A stretch of DNA of 64,000 nt, taken from contig JAOCPU010000025.1 of NCBI GenBank assembly GCA_035772785.1, positions 310,001-374,000 on the forward strand. The letters run 5' to 3'. Positions 23,000 to 35,199 of this stretch are shown here, piece after piece. Positions within the stretch are counted from its first letter, which is position 1. The number at the start of each line of letters is the position of its first letter. Position numbers and translations under genes: made by a program. Source of the DNA: Phlebiopsis flavidoalba. Lineage: Eukaryota > Basidiomycota > Agaricomycetes > Polyporales > Phanerochaetaceae. Under the pieces are notes generated by a model. The model had not been told where the DNA came from. It did no database searches and saw only the letters and a program-made list of their open reading frames with translations.

Positions 23000-24808
23000 C
23001 CTCTGAAGTGGTCCACCAACGTTTCCATCTCCTGACGTTGAGCCACTTGCTATACTCGATACAACCTCTGGCAACAAGGGAATCCGAACGTTACGAACAT
23101 CCATAGCCCATAGTCGGCGCGGGCAGCCGCGGCCTCGCCATTCTTGAGGCATTTTACTTGGATCTATCCTCAAGAACGTACGATCAACTTGGGACAGTTT
23201 AGTACTCAATGATGAGCAAAGGGTAGTGATTGTTGGCGGTGTTTTGGGCTCGAAGATCCCCATGCTTACCTCACCCCCCTAAAAAACCTGCACCGAATCC
23301 CCCCCGTGTATCCTACGTCTGCACAACTCAACATCTCCTCCATCCAACCATGAAGTATCACGGGTTTACATTTTCCGCAGGGTACCCGCGATTTTTTCCG
23401 TCTCACGAATACGTCTGGAAGTACCATGTGTATTTTGTGCAAAAGCATTATAATCTGACGCAGTACATCCGCCTCAATCATACGGTACTCGCCGCAGGCT
23501 AGGGGCCGAGGTAACAGTACTCTGCGGGGATCAGTGGAAGCTCGAAGTGAGCCGCGGAGCGAACCCAATGTGAGGTCGAGAGGAGATCATTCGACCATTT
23601 AATCGTCGCAAACGGTCACCAACCAATTTAACCACGAATTCCACACGGGATGGAGAAGACGGTGGTTAACACAAGTACGCCTCGTCGGCGAACCGAAGCG
23701 GCGCGACTTTGGCACTCGATCGATATTCTTTATAGGTAACGCTCGCGCCGTTATAGACATTAATCAGCTTCTGATTCCCACAGTTATAATTTGTAGGCAG
23801 GAAGACAGTGCGGAAAGTGGTCGTGTGATGCTGGCGCACAGACACATCTGCAGGTCGGGCCATTGAACAAAAGTAAGGAACTCCTGGATCTTGGGGCTAA
23901 TAATGTCTAAATTTACGCTTGCTTTCAGATACGTACCATTCGCTTCCCGAGGGTAATTGCTCCTCCTGAACGGTGCGTCAGTTTACAGTTAGGAACGCTA
24001 CCATAATCACACTTCACCACAACTACCGTAGTGTTCACTTGATGGAAAAGTCTCTCACAACGAATGGTTCGACTCTATCATCCTCGCCTAACGGATACCA
24101 ATTCCGTGTCGTCCCCATTTTTGTTCTCCGCGTGCCACTGAAGATGCAGAGGTTCTCACTCACACGGCCTTGGTGGCCTCGCACATTCCACCAACTCCAC
24201 CAAAGCGCCTCTTCAATCACAAGCGAACACACGTTTAACATCTGTCCCTCTAGACGAAAACATTTCTTCAGTCATCTCCCCCGGACATTCCCCTCCCTAA
24301 CTTCAACTCGCCTTTGTCGGACCTCCCCGTCTCTGATCGCCAAATTGTCCCTCTGAAGTATGAGCCCATTCTCTTATGTTTAATGCTCACACGCTATTAG
24401 CCTGACCATCCGCCTGACTTCCCCGTTAGGTATCCACTTTACGATGCTAGCATCTGAGGACCCGTGGACTCGACCTTACTGGCTGCCACAGTAGTACACA
24501 GAGGAGAACAGTCTCAGGGAACGCGGATTTGACCCCTATTACTATGGCCACAAAATGGTTGGAGGAGACGACGAGGCACAGGCGTACCAAAATGCATTAG
24601 TCCGATACTTGAAGCAGCACGGCAAAGTCCCACAGGACGGCCAAGGAATACGTCGAACCCTGGAGGGTCCATGGCGAGGAAACAATCAGGGCTGCTTGCG
24701 AGAGCGTGGTCTCGCGTCGAGGCACTAGGAGAGCAGAATAAATGGCTGCGATGGTCAACATTGATTGAACGGAAGATGAATGGGCAAATGTCCCCCCCAT
24801 GTGGATAA
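23000..24808 (+). CDS. Flavin-containing monooxygenase (FMO-like)
   Basis: FAD- and NADPH-dependent oxygenase acting on N- or S-nucleophiles; substrate unknown. Visible: FAD dinucleotide motif VGAGSRGLAILEAF (near 23115-23160), PPVYPTSAQLNISS, then MKYHGFTFSAGYPRFFPSHE and YVWKYHVYFVQKHYNLTQYI (23350-23470), RLNHTVLAAG, FDHLIVANGH (near 23590-23630), a weak second nucleotide-binding region near 23790-23860, the GYQFRVP block of the FMO ATG-like motif (24090-24110), then FDPYYYGHKMVGGDDEAQAY and QNALVRYLKQHGKVPQDGQG (24525-24640) and the C-terminal ETIRAACERAWSRVEALGEQ with NKWLRW, TAA 24806. Start is not clear because no good ATG precedes the FAD motif in frame. The second GxGxxG is degraded, by error or real change. 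Confidence 0.8.
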
Positions 24809-25159
24809 AGTTGGTGGATTGGCAAGCGGGAATGGGAAAATGAGAATGGCCCAAGGTCCCGATACATACGCTTGACTTTAGTCTGCTTCCCATGATCTCG
24901 CAGTAGAAACATATCAATTATATGTTGGAATTAAATCGGCGGTCAATCTCCTGCGGATTATTCACGAATTTCGGATTTTTTTGACGCGTGCGCCTAAACA
25001 GTTGTGTCATCAGGCGTCTTCACGGTAAACACCAGCTGCCCACGGGCCACGAACCACGACGACGTACTCGTCCTCTAATGCCTTTCTGTCGAATGCCCCT
25101 GCAATAATCTTTTTATCTTCCAGAACACTACCCACTTAACGTCAAACATACCTCAAAGT
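24809..25159. other. Intergenic, 350 bp, between FMO and ZW10-like genes
   Basis: Probable FMO 3' end and ZW10-like promoter in tandem orientation. No TATA or repeat recognised. Confidence 0.5.
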
Positions 25160-27033
25160 ATGGCGTTTCCCGATGATACCCGTTTCACTTACCAAGGAAG
25201 AAGGACCTGGATGTCTCGTACTACCATACTCTCGAAGATGTCCGAGACCCCTCTGAAAGCTCTGAGTCACGGACTGGCTTCAGGATGGGTCTCAGAGCTG
25301 GACATGTCCGATACGGCAAACGAAGGTGGACTACCCGTCAGCGCACATAATACTTCTCTAACACTAATCTAGGAACGGATAACACGAGCTGTGTTCAGGC
25401 AGACCTTCCCTCGTTTGAACGGCAGCTAGCTTCTTCGTTGTCCGTACAGGAGCGGCTGCAGAGCTTATGCTCTAATGTGGATCGACTGCAAGACCGCGCT
25501 GTCTCACCCTAAGGTGCGTTCCGTTTTGTGATGTGGTATGGCAGAGCTCAATACCAATCGAAGACAGGTCTCGTACCCGCACTCATTGCCACGTTGACGC
25601 GACACGCATCCCTTGCGCCAGGAAGCTGAAGATGCTGGCACTTTGCACGACGCAATGTCGTATCTAGCTACATGCAAGCGAGAAATGCGCGTCCTAACGG
25701 ATTTGGTTGAAGGCGGGAAGCTTCCAGAGGCTGTGATGAGGTACGAGAGAGTAGGGCAGCTCCTTGATCAACGGCAACCGGCATTGCTGGGAACTGAGGT
25801 CTATGTCGATCTGCAGGTGTGTCACAAGTGATTCTGTTCAGGGGCGAAATCTAATCCGTCCCTAGCGCAAAATTCGTGCTACAAACGACAGAGCTCACGA
25901 GCAGTTGAATGAAGCATATTCGCGGAGCGTGATAATTAGCGCATCAGAAATTATCATCAGACCCTCTATGCAAGGTAATACCTCTCGAATACCTCTTGCT
26001 ATCTATTTTAACCTGTCCATTTCCACATTTTCCGACAGTGCGAGCTTCAGAGACCGTGCTTGAGCTTCCCTCTGTCCTCAAAATCGCTGTCTCCGGCCAA
26101 TCTGGCAAATCTTATGTCTACCCTACGAAGAGACCTCACATCACATTATATCGACTACCTTCTCGGCCAAGCCGCCACAGTCGAGTTTATCCGCAATAAC
26201 ATCAATAACCGGCACTATGGAACATAAGCTCTCTGTATTCCCTGCCCCCCGCGAGGGCGAGCTGCTTAAGACTCGTGTCGATAACGTGATGAGACCATGC
26301 TGAAGTTCTTGAACGAGCATCTCTTTCCACATATTCCTCCCAAAGCGGCATTTTCCGATATCACTCAGTCGACCCCTGACCATGCACTGTTGGAGAAATT
26401 ACTGAAGCCCTCTCTACATCTTCACAGGAGGGATTACCTTCTTATCCTTGAGCTCTTGCGACATACCGTCGAATTCGAAGGACAGTACGTCCGAGGTGTA
26501 CTCGGAGACGAAAGCGGAGGCAAGGATGTGGAGATTTGGGCGGACTCAATTGGATCCCATTACGAGAAGAAACGTCGGATACAACTGCTAGAGCGGGCTA
26601 GGGCTATAGTCATTCGCAAAGAAGATGGCAGTTCATCTTTCCTCGCCGAACTGCCTCATCGTTCACGACCCTCCTGAGGACCGTCGAAAAGCTAGAACAT
26701 CACCCCTGCCAGCTACGTCCACGTCCTTCCGCCGATGATTCAAACTGGGCTTTGACGACGAAGACATTCCTGATGAAGACGGCTGGGGCTCGACGACGAA
26801 TTGGACGCAGAATAAGACCCGCAGAAGTGGATCAACCTATAGTGGGTAACACTGAACAACTTGCCAAAGGGATTTCCCCATCCCGAAAAGACTCTCCTGA
26901 GCCTTCTGTTGTGGAGGAAAACGAAGACGACCCATGGGGCTTAGGGTATGAAGATGACGCTGCTGTACCTGAAGATGGCGATGGCGTCAACAGCACACTC
27001 TTCGGCATGGAGGACGATCCCTGGGGGGCCTGA
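25160..27033 (+). CDS. ZW10/Dsl1-like tethering-complex protein
   Basis: Relative of ZW10 (kinetochore RZZ and NRZ complexes) and yeast Dsl1, which tethers COPI vesicles at the ER. Start MAFPDDTRFTYQGRRTW then ILSKMSETPLKALSHGLASG and WVSELD fits fungal ZW10-like N-termini. Next come DLPSFERQLASSLSVQERLQ, SLCSNVDRLQDRAVSP, AMSYLATCKREMRVLTDLVE and GGKLPEAVMRYERVGQLLDQ (coiled-coil rod, to 25800), SETVLELPSVLKIAVSG, and a later helical region MLKFLNEHLFPHIPP...LLEKLLKPSLHLHRRDYLL, HYEKKRRIQLLERARAIVIR (26290-26640). The tail (26740-27033) is acidic with spaced tryptophans: DEDGWGLDDELDAE, NEDDPWGLGYEDDAA, and the final MEDDPWGA with TGA at 27031. Several introns and indels. ZW10 versus Dsl1 naming is not settled by sequence alone. 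Confidence 0.72.
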
Positions 27034-27187
27034 TACCAACCAGCCCGCCACAGGCCAGCCTCCAAAGGTCACTTAATGTACCGGCTAACGCGACTCGACG
27101 AGAAGCTGTCAAATAAGGGGAAGGCAAAAAAAGAAAGATAGCCCCTCTGCTTCTGCTCGTGTCAATCACCCTTATCCCCCCGTGTAC

Positions 27188-28620
27188 ATGTCGTCGTCCA
27201 AACCCGCTACCCCCCTGCGCCCTAATTCCAATCCACGAGGACCAACGCCTCCTGTAAACAACACGGCACATGTTGAGACCGAGTCGTATCTCGTATCCAG
27301 TCGCGCGAAGAGGAGCTCATCTGGCTTGTGGCCCGGAAGCGCTCGGGCCAGCGACGGGAGGCCGAGGAAGGTGAGGAATTGCCACAATATTTGTGGAGGA
27401 AAAAGAACAAAAACCTGATCTGGCCTCCTCACATGTCCTCTAGATTCATATCAGCATGCGACTGCGGTCGCCTGTGGGGAGTCACGTGAGCCAGACGTCG
27501 GCCTTCATTCTGGACCTATATCGTGGTCTATATCCTGTCATCGCTGCGATGAGATTACCTCACCGAAATGGGCAATGGTGAATTGTCCAACGACTGTTTT
27601 TGGCTACATGGGCAGTCGGCTAAGGTTATGCTCCCGGAGCGCACTGAACGTAGACGCGAAGAGCAAATTGACAGCGTCCCGTCAACGCGGGCTACGTCCT
27701 CCTGAGCGAGTGCGTATACGACATGCATAGCGGAGGGACACGATCTTGTGAGTTAGGACCGCGAGTGAACCGCTGGCACCCTTGCTTCATGGTCCTGTGT
27801 TTGTTAGGCTTCGCCAAATCGAGAAGATCAAACAAGTTTATTGGACGGGGCGCTGGGGGCTTCGTTAGAACGATTATCAAGAGCGCTTTGACGAATGTGA
27901 AGAGGCGGTAAATCAAGTTCTCAAGGATATTCGCACGTTTGCACAACAAACAAAAGTACGTCCTCACCGAATGAGTTCGAGAACCATTTTTCTGATCAGA
28001 CGCGATAGCCTCTACTTAACGAAAAACCAAGTACTATAAAAGCCATTGGAGCTGGCGTCAACGCCGCTTTTGGCGCGTATTCTGTATTCTCCAGGATGTG
28101 CTCGGTCTTTACCAGACCTATACCGAAGAAGAGTCTCACAAGCTGAACTGAACTGTGTCGCATCCTCAACGCCCTAGAGGGCCTTTTTGTTGAAGATGTT
28201 AATCACGTGAGTGCCTGAAGATTCGAATCGGACTGTTATTGATGAACCTTCGATAGCCGTCCTTCGTAGTAGCCTTTGTGCCGCTTTGGCTTAAGTTCTC
28301 ATATCTATCAGAACTACTGGTGAGTGGCTGGCACTCTGAACTTCTCTGTGGCGCTAACTTTCTTACGCAGGAGGCGTCTATCGCAGACATTTCATATTTG
28401 TTTGAAGGGGTGCATTAGTCGACTTCGAAATCGACGAGCTTGTCAAATCTTGTTCGGTGCACTGTTCGCGGATACCCCAATTACGAGCGAACACGATCAA
28501 CAAGTTCACTCAAGGTCGACCGGCATCCCCGTAGATATGAGTGGTCTACGTATGTTGTATAGTTGGTACAATTCACCGCTTCCAGCTCGTCTCGCAGTGA
28601 TCATAGGTATAGCGAGAACA
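27188..28620 (+). CDS. Unrecognised multi-exon gene (low confidence)
   Basis: Start MSSSKPATPLRPNS and RGPTPPVNNTAHVETESYL, then in another frame REEELIWLVARKRSGQRREA and EEGEELPQYLWRKKNKN looks coding. Further coding-like text: NGELSNDCFWLHGQSAKVML and PERTERRREEQIDSVPS (27570-27685), DECEEAVNQVLKDIRTFAQQ (27890-27950), IKAIGAGVNAAFGAYS and DVLGLYQTYTEEESHKLN (28035-28150), DFEIDELVKS (28425-28450). The repeated charged helices suggest a coiled-coil protein. I do not recognise a family, and it may be two genes. It follows the ZW10-like gene in the same orientation, about 155 bp downstream. Confidence 0.35.
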
Positions 28621-28907
28621 GCGTGATACACGTTCGTTAACGATTGAATTCGATGACCACAGGATGTAATGGTGAACCACGGGAACCACGGGCGCATTAG
28701 GAGGTGCGTTTTCCGTTGTATGAGCGTTTGGCTTCACAGGGATGAAGCTTCTCCGCGCACAGCCGTACCGAGCCATACCAGGCGGTGTTGCACTGTGTCA
28801 ACCACATAGGTCAAGAAAAAAAAAAAAAACACAGCTCATATAACCCGTCCCTCAGACGGCACCTTAGTGACGCTCTTTGACATCATGCAGCCTCGACCCT
28901 TCACCTC

Positions 28908-31188
28908 ATGAACATGGATGGCCTGTACACCATTGCGCTACCACTGAGCATACTAGCGTTATATCTCGCCATTGTAGCAAGGAGACATACACCGGCGTCT
29001 CCCTCCCGGCCCTGCGGTCTTCCTCTGTTGGGTAATCTTTCTGGATATGCCGACTAGCTACGACTTCCTGGGTTGAAGTATCAAAGCTGGAGTAAGCTAC
29101 ATAGTGAGCACAATCTCATGTCCCGATGCGTAAAACTACCCAGAGTATTCCCTTAGAATCCGACCTTATCCATCTCAAACTCTTCCACCGAACACATCTC
29201 GGGATCGTAATCAACTCGAAGCAGGGCAGCGACGGAGCTATTCGAGAAAACGATCTTCCAACTATTCTGACAGGTGTGTGATATTCACGCACTACCCGGA
29301 AGTTCAACTGTTGACGATTTTCCTAGGCAGCGGACGGTAATGATCCATGAGCTTTGTGAGCCCTGAAGCCAGGAGACTACGACGCCCGCTGCTATTCAAT
29401 AATTCTGCTTAGGACGGGTGGGGGCAGAAAGAAGAAACGTGGGTTTTATTGCATACGGTGATAGCTGGAGAATACCACCGCAGACTATTTCATCAACATT
29501 TCCGCCCCCAAGCCATTGAGACCTATCACCCGGAAAATTAGACGAGAAGTACGAAAGTTACTATGCTCTCTAAAGCTATAAGCGCCGGAGGCGTTTTCGA
29601 AGCATTTTCGCTAGTGACCTTTGAAACTGAGCAGCTGGTGATATCGATAGAGACCGACCATGCTAAGCCGCATTACAGTATGGCCGGATCTATCACTCTG
29701 AGCGTGGTGTTTGCAATTGATGTCAAACCCGAAGACGATCCACTTGTCGACATCGCAGAAAAGGGAACAGAAAGTTTGATAGAGATCGGGAACGCAGGCT
29801 CATATGTCGGTTCGTGTGTTGTCAATGATCAATGATTTTGCCCCTGAACAGTTATCTTCAGTGGACTCTGTACCAATCCGTGAGTCAGTCTGAGCATAAG
29901 TGTACTTGAACTAACCAAATACATAGTTAAATATCTTCCATCATGGTTCCCTGGGGCTGGGTTCAAACGTCAAGCGGCCATCTGGAAGCGTTCCGTGGAC
30001 GCTATGTACGAACGCCCATACTCCATAGCAAAGGCGAACCATGTGGGTTCTAATCGATACTGTATCAGTAACATAACGGCTTACACAGCGTCTAGGAGAG
30101 TTGGTAATTTAAAGTCGTGCATCGCAGGCACCCTGTTGTCACTGCTTGACGTTGACTCGAGCAATGCGGAGCTAGAGCAAACCATTACATCAACGTAGCA
30201 GGCATTGGCTTCCAGGGTGATTTTTTGCCCGGATGTTTGACACACCGTAGCTGACATGTGTCCCTTCAGCGGGGCTGACACGGTTAGGGCATAAAATCGT
30301 TGTCGACGGTATGGGCTGATTTTTTATCATTAGACTGTCTCCGCTCTACGAACCTTTGTCCTTGCCATGTTATGTTACCCGGACGTCCAATGCGCGGCTA
30401 GAAGGGAGTTTACACACCGTTATTGGTGTCGATCGACTACCAGAGCTTGAAGACAAACACCAACTGCCGTATATCACCGCGATATCCCAAGAGGTGCTTC
30501 GGTGAGTTTTAAACATTAGTGACAAGCATAAATGTGGAGCTGACCTATCCTAGATGGCATCCGGTCACGGCCCCTTGGTACGAGCCAAATTTTGAAGTTA
30601 TAGCGTAAGCCTGACTTCAATTCGGGTCTTAGCCGTCCCACACAAATCAGTTGCTGAAGATGAATATAATGGCTACTTCATACCGGACTGGTTCTATTGT
30701 GCTCGGAAATTCGTGGTCAGCATGAGTGTAGCCTGCGACGCATATGTCTAGCTCATGTACTTGAAGGGCTATCCTCCATGACGAAGACCAATATCCGGAT
30801 CCTCAAAAATTCGAGCCAGCTCGCTTCCTCACTGCAGATGGAATTTTGGATCCTGACACACCTGACCCAGTCGAGGCATTTGGCTATGGTCGCCGTATAT
30901 GTCCTGGCCGATATTTCGACCATGGACGTCCTGTGGCCTAACCATTGCAGGTATCCTTCAATCTACGAGATCAAGAAGCCGGTAGATCATAACGGGAAAG
31001 TAGCAGAGGTCAGTGAAGAATACACATCTGGGCTTCTCAGGTAATCCCGATCCTAAATGGGCCTTTGGATGCAATTGACCTCACCGTTCATAGCGCACCC
31101 ATTGCCGTTTGAGGCCGTCTTCAAACTCTGCTCAGATTCAGCCCGAGATACATTACATGAATGTATGAAAAGAAACAGTAGACGATAG
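28908..31188 (+). CDS. Cytochrome P450 monooxygenase 1
   Basis: ER-anchored haem-thiolate monooxygenase. N-terminal anchor MNMDGLYTIALPLSILALYL, hinge region ending CGLPLLGNLSGYAD, DMPTSYDFLGLKYQSW, SDLIHLKLF, HRRLFHQHFRP-type WxxxR/RRxFHQ block (29480-29520), MAGSITLSVVFAIDVKPEDD and PLVDIAEKGTESLIEIGNAG (29670-29810), PSWFPGAGFKRQAAIWKRSV (29940-30000), TVSALRTFVLAMLCYPDVQ after the I helix, ELEDKHQLPYITAISQEVLR with W-HPV (K helix, ExxR; near 30450-30560), EDEYNGYFIP-TGSIVLGNSW, AILHDEDQYPDPQKFEPARF, and the haem-binding loop AFGYGRRICPGRYF near 30880-30930 with the cysteine present. The last exon ends SDSARDTLHECMKRNS, stop TAG 31186. About 8-10 introns. Closest in style to OMST-oxidoreductase-like Agaricomycete P450s (CYP64/CYP5144-like). 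Confidence 0.88.
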
Positions 31189-32763
31189 TACATGAGTTGA
31201 TCCATACGTGATCCTGAACCAAGTTGCGATGTTACAGATGGTGTCTGAGACCTAGTCGAGTTTTCGCGTCAATTCGGCACTCTATCAAGCCTTGAACAGT
31301 ACCAGGATGAGGCGGCCAGCCAATACGTCCCCGCTGAAGTCTGGGCTCCCGTTGAGGTAATTTGAAGAGCTTCGGAGTAATTACGATTTGAGAATGCGAG
31401 ATACTAAGTTACTCTCCGCAGTAAACTTGACATTGAGGCTCATCCTTTGACCCGCAGTACATAAACGATGCCATTGAATGAGCGCTAGGCTGTGAGTCCT
31501 GACGCTTTGGACCGAACCTGATTAATAACAACAAGAGGCGCCTCGCTGCGCTGCGGTATGACGCTTGACGCTTGTAGGTGCATATCATTAAAACAAAATT
31601 TCGAATGAAATGATGTATAGTATTGTTTGTGCCAAGTCCTCAGACCCTGCAGAGAAAAGTCGGGATCTATAGTACGCAAAACCAAGCCTTGAATGTTGGA
31701 ACGTCTTCACTCTGAACGTGAAGCTCGAGCCTCGATCGAGCCCCTCCCCCCCCTCGCGTGAGCCACGGCTCCGTAAGTGGTTCAGAGCATGGCTGGGACC
31801 TCACTGGTGCTCGCATGCACATAATGCCGGTATCAAACTTCTCTCAATGCATTGCTAAGTGTCATGCGGGAAGATGACCACTTTTTAGGTGAGTACGGCA
31901 GGACGAGGACTGATGAGCGGCACCACGCGCAAAAGCCTATGCTTTATAGGGGGACACACAAGAGTTAGCATTGACTAGGACAAATGAAGTAGAAAATATG
32001 GCAGTGCGGATACAATCACAAAATATGGCCACGAAGGAGATAAAAAAAAACTTCATGGCTAAAGCACGACATGATAATAGCAAGGCAGGCTATTAAGGCC
32101 CCAGCAGACAATAAGCAGGGTCGAAGCAATGGAAGCAGGTGATAATACTCACCACGGCAATACGGCCAAGGCACACACATATATATGAGGCTGAGGAAGA
32201 ATGGGGAAAGGTAAGAAAGAGTTGCATGAATACAAACCGAATACTGATGTACGGGCGACGTGCGTAAAATATAGGTAATAGGTAACGTTCACCACTGTGT
32301 GGGACCAATGGCTCACACCTTTGTGGATTATGACAGACCAATTGCCTCACTGCTAAGTCATATAGCCATATGATATCTTGAACGCATTCTTTATCCTAGC
32401 AATTTAAAGTTATAAGTGACATGTATGTTGGATGTGTGTGAGTGAAATGGCTGGAGATGGTATAGTACAAGTTCACTGGCAAATCTCTAACGTTAGAGTT
32501 TAGCGGCTTGTCAAATGACCACTCACATGATGCGCATAGCGTGCTCGACGTGGTATCACCAATGAATGGTGGCTACACACAGCGATTCAATCACGTCGTA
32601 GTGCGTTCTGTTTATCTCCTCATATCTCATCAAAGCGCTGAACGGTCAGGAACGTTCCTTGCCTAGCGTTTTCGCAGGCCTATAGATGAGTAAGTCGCCG
32701 TCTGGGACCGTTGCGTGGCTCCTTGAAAGGCTTTGCGTTCACGCTTCCAACTCACAAGCCATC
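31189..32763. other. Intergenic between two P450 genes, with an orphan terminal exon
   Basis: AT-rich 3' and promoter sequence. Within it a coding-looking exon (31258-31356) reads EFSRQFGTLSSLEQYQDEAA and SQYVPAEVWAPVE, followed by a 65-bp intron with good signals (GTAATT, branch-like ACTAA near 31402, CCGCAG) and an immediate TAA at 31422-31424. An ATG 20 bp upstream of the exon is out of frame but close. Nothing else recognised. Confidence 0.4.
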
Positions 32764-35077
32764 ATGTCCACCGCCCATCTTCATGTCCTTTACTATGTTT
32801 CTCTCCTACTTTTCGACACTTTTTTATGCGTCCGGTATAAGAGAGTGAGACGCAAAGAACAAAATCCCTCCTGGACCTCTTGGCTTACCGTTTATCGGCA
32901 ACCTTCTCGACTTTACCGAGGGAGAAAGAATGGCTGGCTTACGAGCAGTGGGGAAAGCTTTATGGTACACGCCATTGCACTCTTCGCTACTGAGAAATTG
33001 TACTCATCTGGGCAATAGAGTCGGATATCATCTTATTTGAAGATATTTCAAGAGAAAGTATTTGTACTCGATACTGTACAAGCCACAAAGAGAGTTGTTT
33101 TTGAAGACGTTCCAACATATATTCTGACAGGTTAGTGTTGCGCCTACGCCCACCATGAAAGTACGAATGATAATCATGATTTGCTGAATAGAGTTCATAT
33201 GGTCATGCTTCATGAGCTGTAAGTCTTTCTAAGATTATGTATTAATTCGGACTCTAATGGAGCTTTACTAGCACAGGATGGCATCGGAACGTTGGATTTA
33301 TGAAAATATGGTGACACTTTGGAGAGAAGGACATAGACGAGCGTTTCATCAGCACTTTCGTCCACAAGCCATACCTCTATTCCATACTCAAATGCTGCAC
33401 AAAGTGCGAGAGCTACTGAGCTCCCTTGATAACGATCCGAACGAATTCTTGAAACACTTCCGATAGTACGTGCCTCAAGATTCCAACTCTAGATGGCGTT
33501 ACACATTACTAATGTAAGGAAATATAGCATGGCTGGATCCCGTTGACACTCGACATTTCCTATGGTCTGGAAATCAGTCCGGGAGATCCGATATTAGGAA
33601 ACCGCAGAAAAAGGTGCTCAAACTCTGTTCCAGATTGCCAATGCCGGAGCGTATCTAGGTAAGTTAGGGCAAATCAGTCGTTCTGTCTCTTCATACAATG
33701 CACTCAATTGATCTAAGTGTGACTCTCTTCCGATACGTAAGTTGCTATCTTGCTGCGCACAATTCTACAGACTCAAATGAAGTTCAGTGAAACACTTACC
33801 GATGTGGTTTCCTGGTGCCGGGTTCAAGCGTCAGGCAGCTCGATGGAAACAGCTTGTAGACGCTGTGTACTATGTACCCTTCAACCAAGCGAAGCTCAAA
33901 TGGGCAAGGGCACTTGCTTAATTCTAAGCATTATTGTCGATTAATCATCTTTTAGGAGCGCAATGAATTGAAATCCATCCTGGCAGCAAACCTCTTCATG
34001 GCTACGGAAGAAGCAAACGGCCTGGACGATAATGATACCTCAGGCAAGGATTGATTATGAATGTTGACTGGCATTGGTTATGCTGGTAAGTGTGCTAATA
34101 ATTGTTGGATTTGAGGCCTGTGATCGCTTACCAACATCGTCTGATAATGCTCACCCAGCTGGGACCGACACAGTATGTTTCTCAGTCATGAAACCGCATG
34201 TTCGTGCTCTCAACTCTCGATCAGACTGTATCAGCCCTTGCAGACTTTCGTTCTTGCAACTGTTATTGTATCCCGACAGCCAAGTTTAAAAGCATACCAG
34301 GAAATACATCGTCATACGAGGTCGGAACGTCTGCCGGATTTCAATGACAAGAGCAGTCTCCCCTACGTGACAGACAATCATGAAAGAAAGTCTTACGGTA
34401 CGCTTGCGTACTTGGCTACAGCTCAAATGGCGCAGGTTTGACATTCTCTAGGGTGGCGTCCTGTAATACCCCTTGGTGCAATATACTACTTCTTTTCCTC
34501 AAGGCTGTTTACCCCTTACGCGTCCTCCCGACAGCGATTCCCCACAGGTCCACCGCCGATGATGAGTACAAAGGCTATTTCATACCTAAAGGGTCTATAA
34601 TCATCGGGAATTCATGGTAAAGTGCTGTGATAGCCGTGGAGGGACGTGCATGTATCTTACTCTTAATCTCTTTTACAGGGCGATCCTTCATGATGCGGAC
34701 AGGTATCCGAACCCCGATAGATTTTTTTGATCCCTACGCGCTTTCCTTCTCCCACAGAGAGGGGAGCTGAACCCGAATGCGTCGGATCCCATTGAAACAT
34801 TTGGGTATGGCCGTAGGATTTCTGTCCTGGGCGATACTTCGCGGAGGATATACTCCTGGCTCACGATTGCCAATATCTTGGCGACATTTACAGTTGAAAG
34901 GGCGGTAGTTGACAGCGATGGGACGGTGATCGAGCCGAAGCGAGAAGAGGAATTCACTACGGGGTTTTTCAGAACACCGTGAGTAGAACCAGCCCAGTAC
35001 TGGATCTACATAGTCTAATCTTGTACGCATATAGCATTCCTGTATCCGGTCGCAGCTTGCTTCAAGCCACATTCTGA
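32764..35077 (+). CDS. Cytochrome P450 monooxygenase 2 (tandem paralogue)
   Basis: Anchor MSTAHLHVLYYVSLLLFDTF then a Pro-rich hinge (NPPGPLGLPFIGNL reading) and EGEEWLAYEQWGKLYG. KVFVLDTVQATKRVVFEDVP, HRRAFHQHFRPQAIPLFHTQ, MLHKVRELLSSLDNDPNEFL (33340-33460), TLDISYGLEISPGDP, TLFQIANAGAYL, WFPGAGFKRQAARWKQLVDA and VYYVPFNQAKLKWA (33810-33910), I-helix AGTDT near 34160, FVLATVI.YPDSQ, TAIPHRSTADDEYKGYFIPK and GSIIIGNSW (34530-34620), AILHDADRYPNPDRFFDPYA, haem loop ETFGYGRRI then CPGRYFAED (34790-34840; one extra base breaks the frame just before the cysteine). Same block order and wording as P450 1, so a tandem duplicate. The last few codons are uncertain. Confidence 0.87.
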
Positions 35078-35199
35078 AAAGACCCAAAATCTGATGCCGC
35101 GCGTTTGCCAGCCACGACAGAGAAATAGACATACGTAACATTATGATGCAGGGATATAGCATCGTTATATACAACGTAGAACGTGTCACAATCTCCTCG

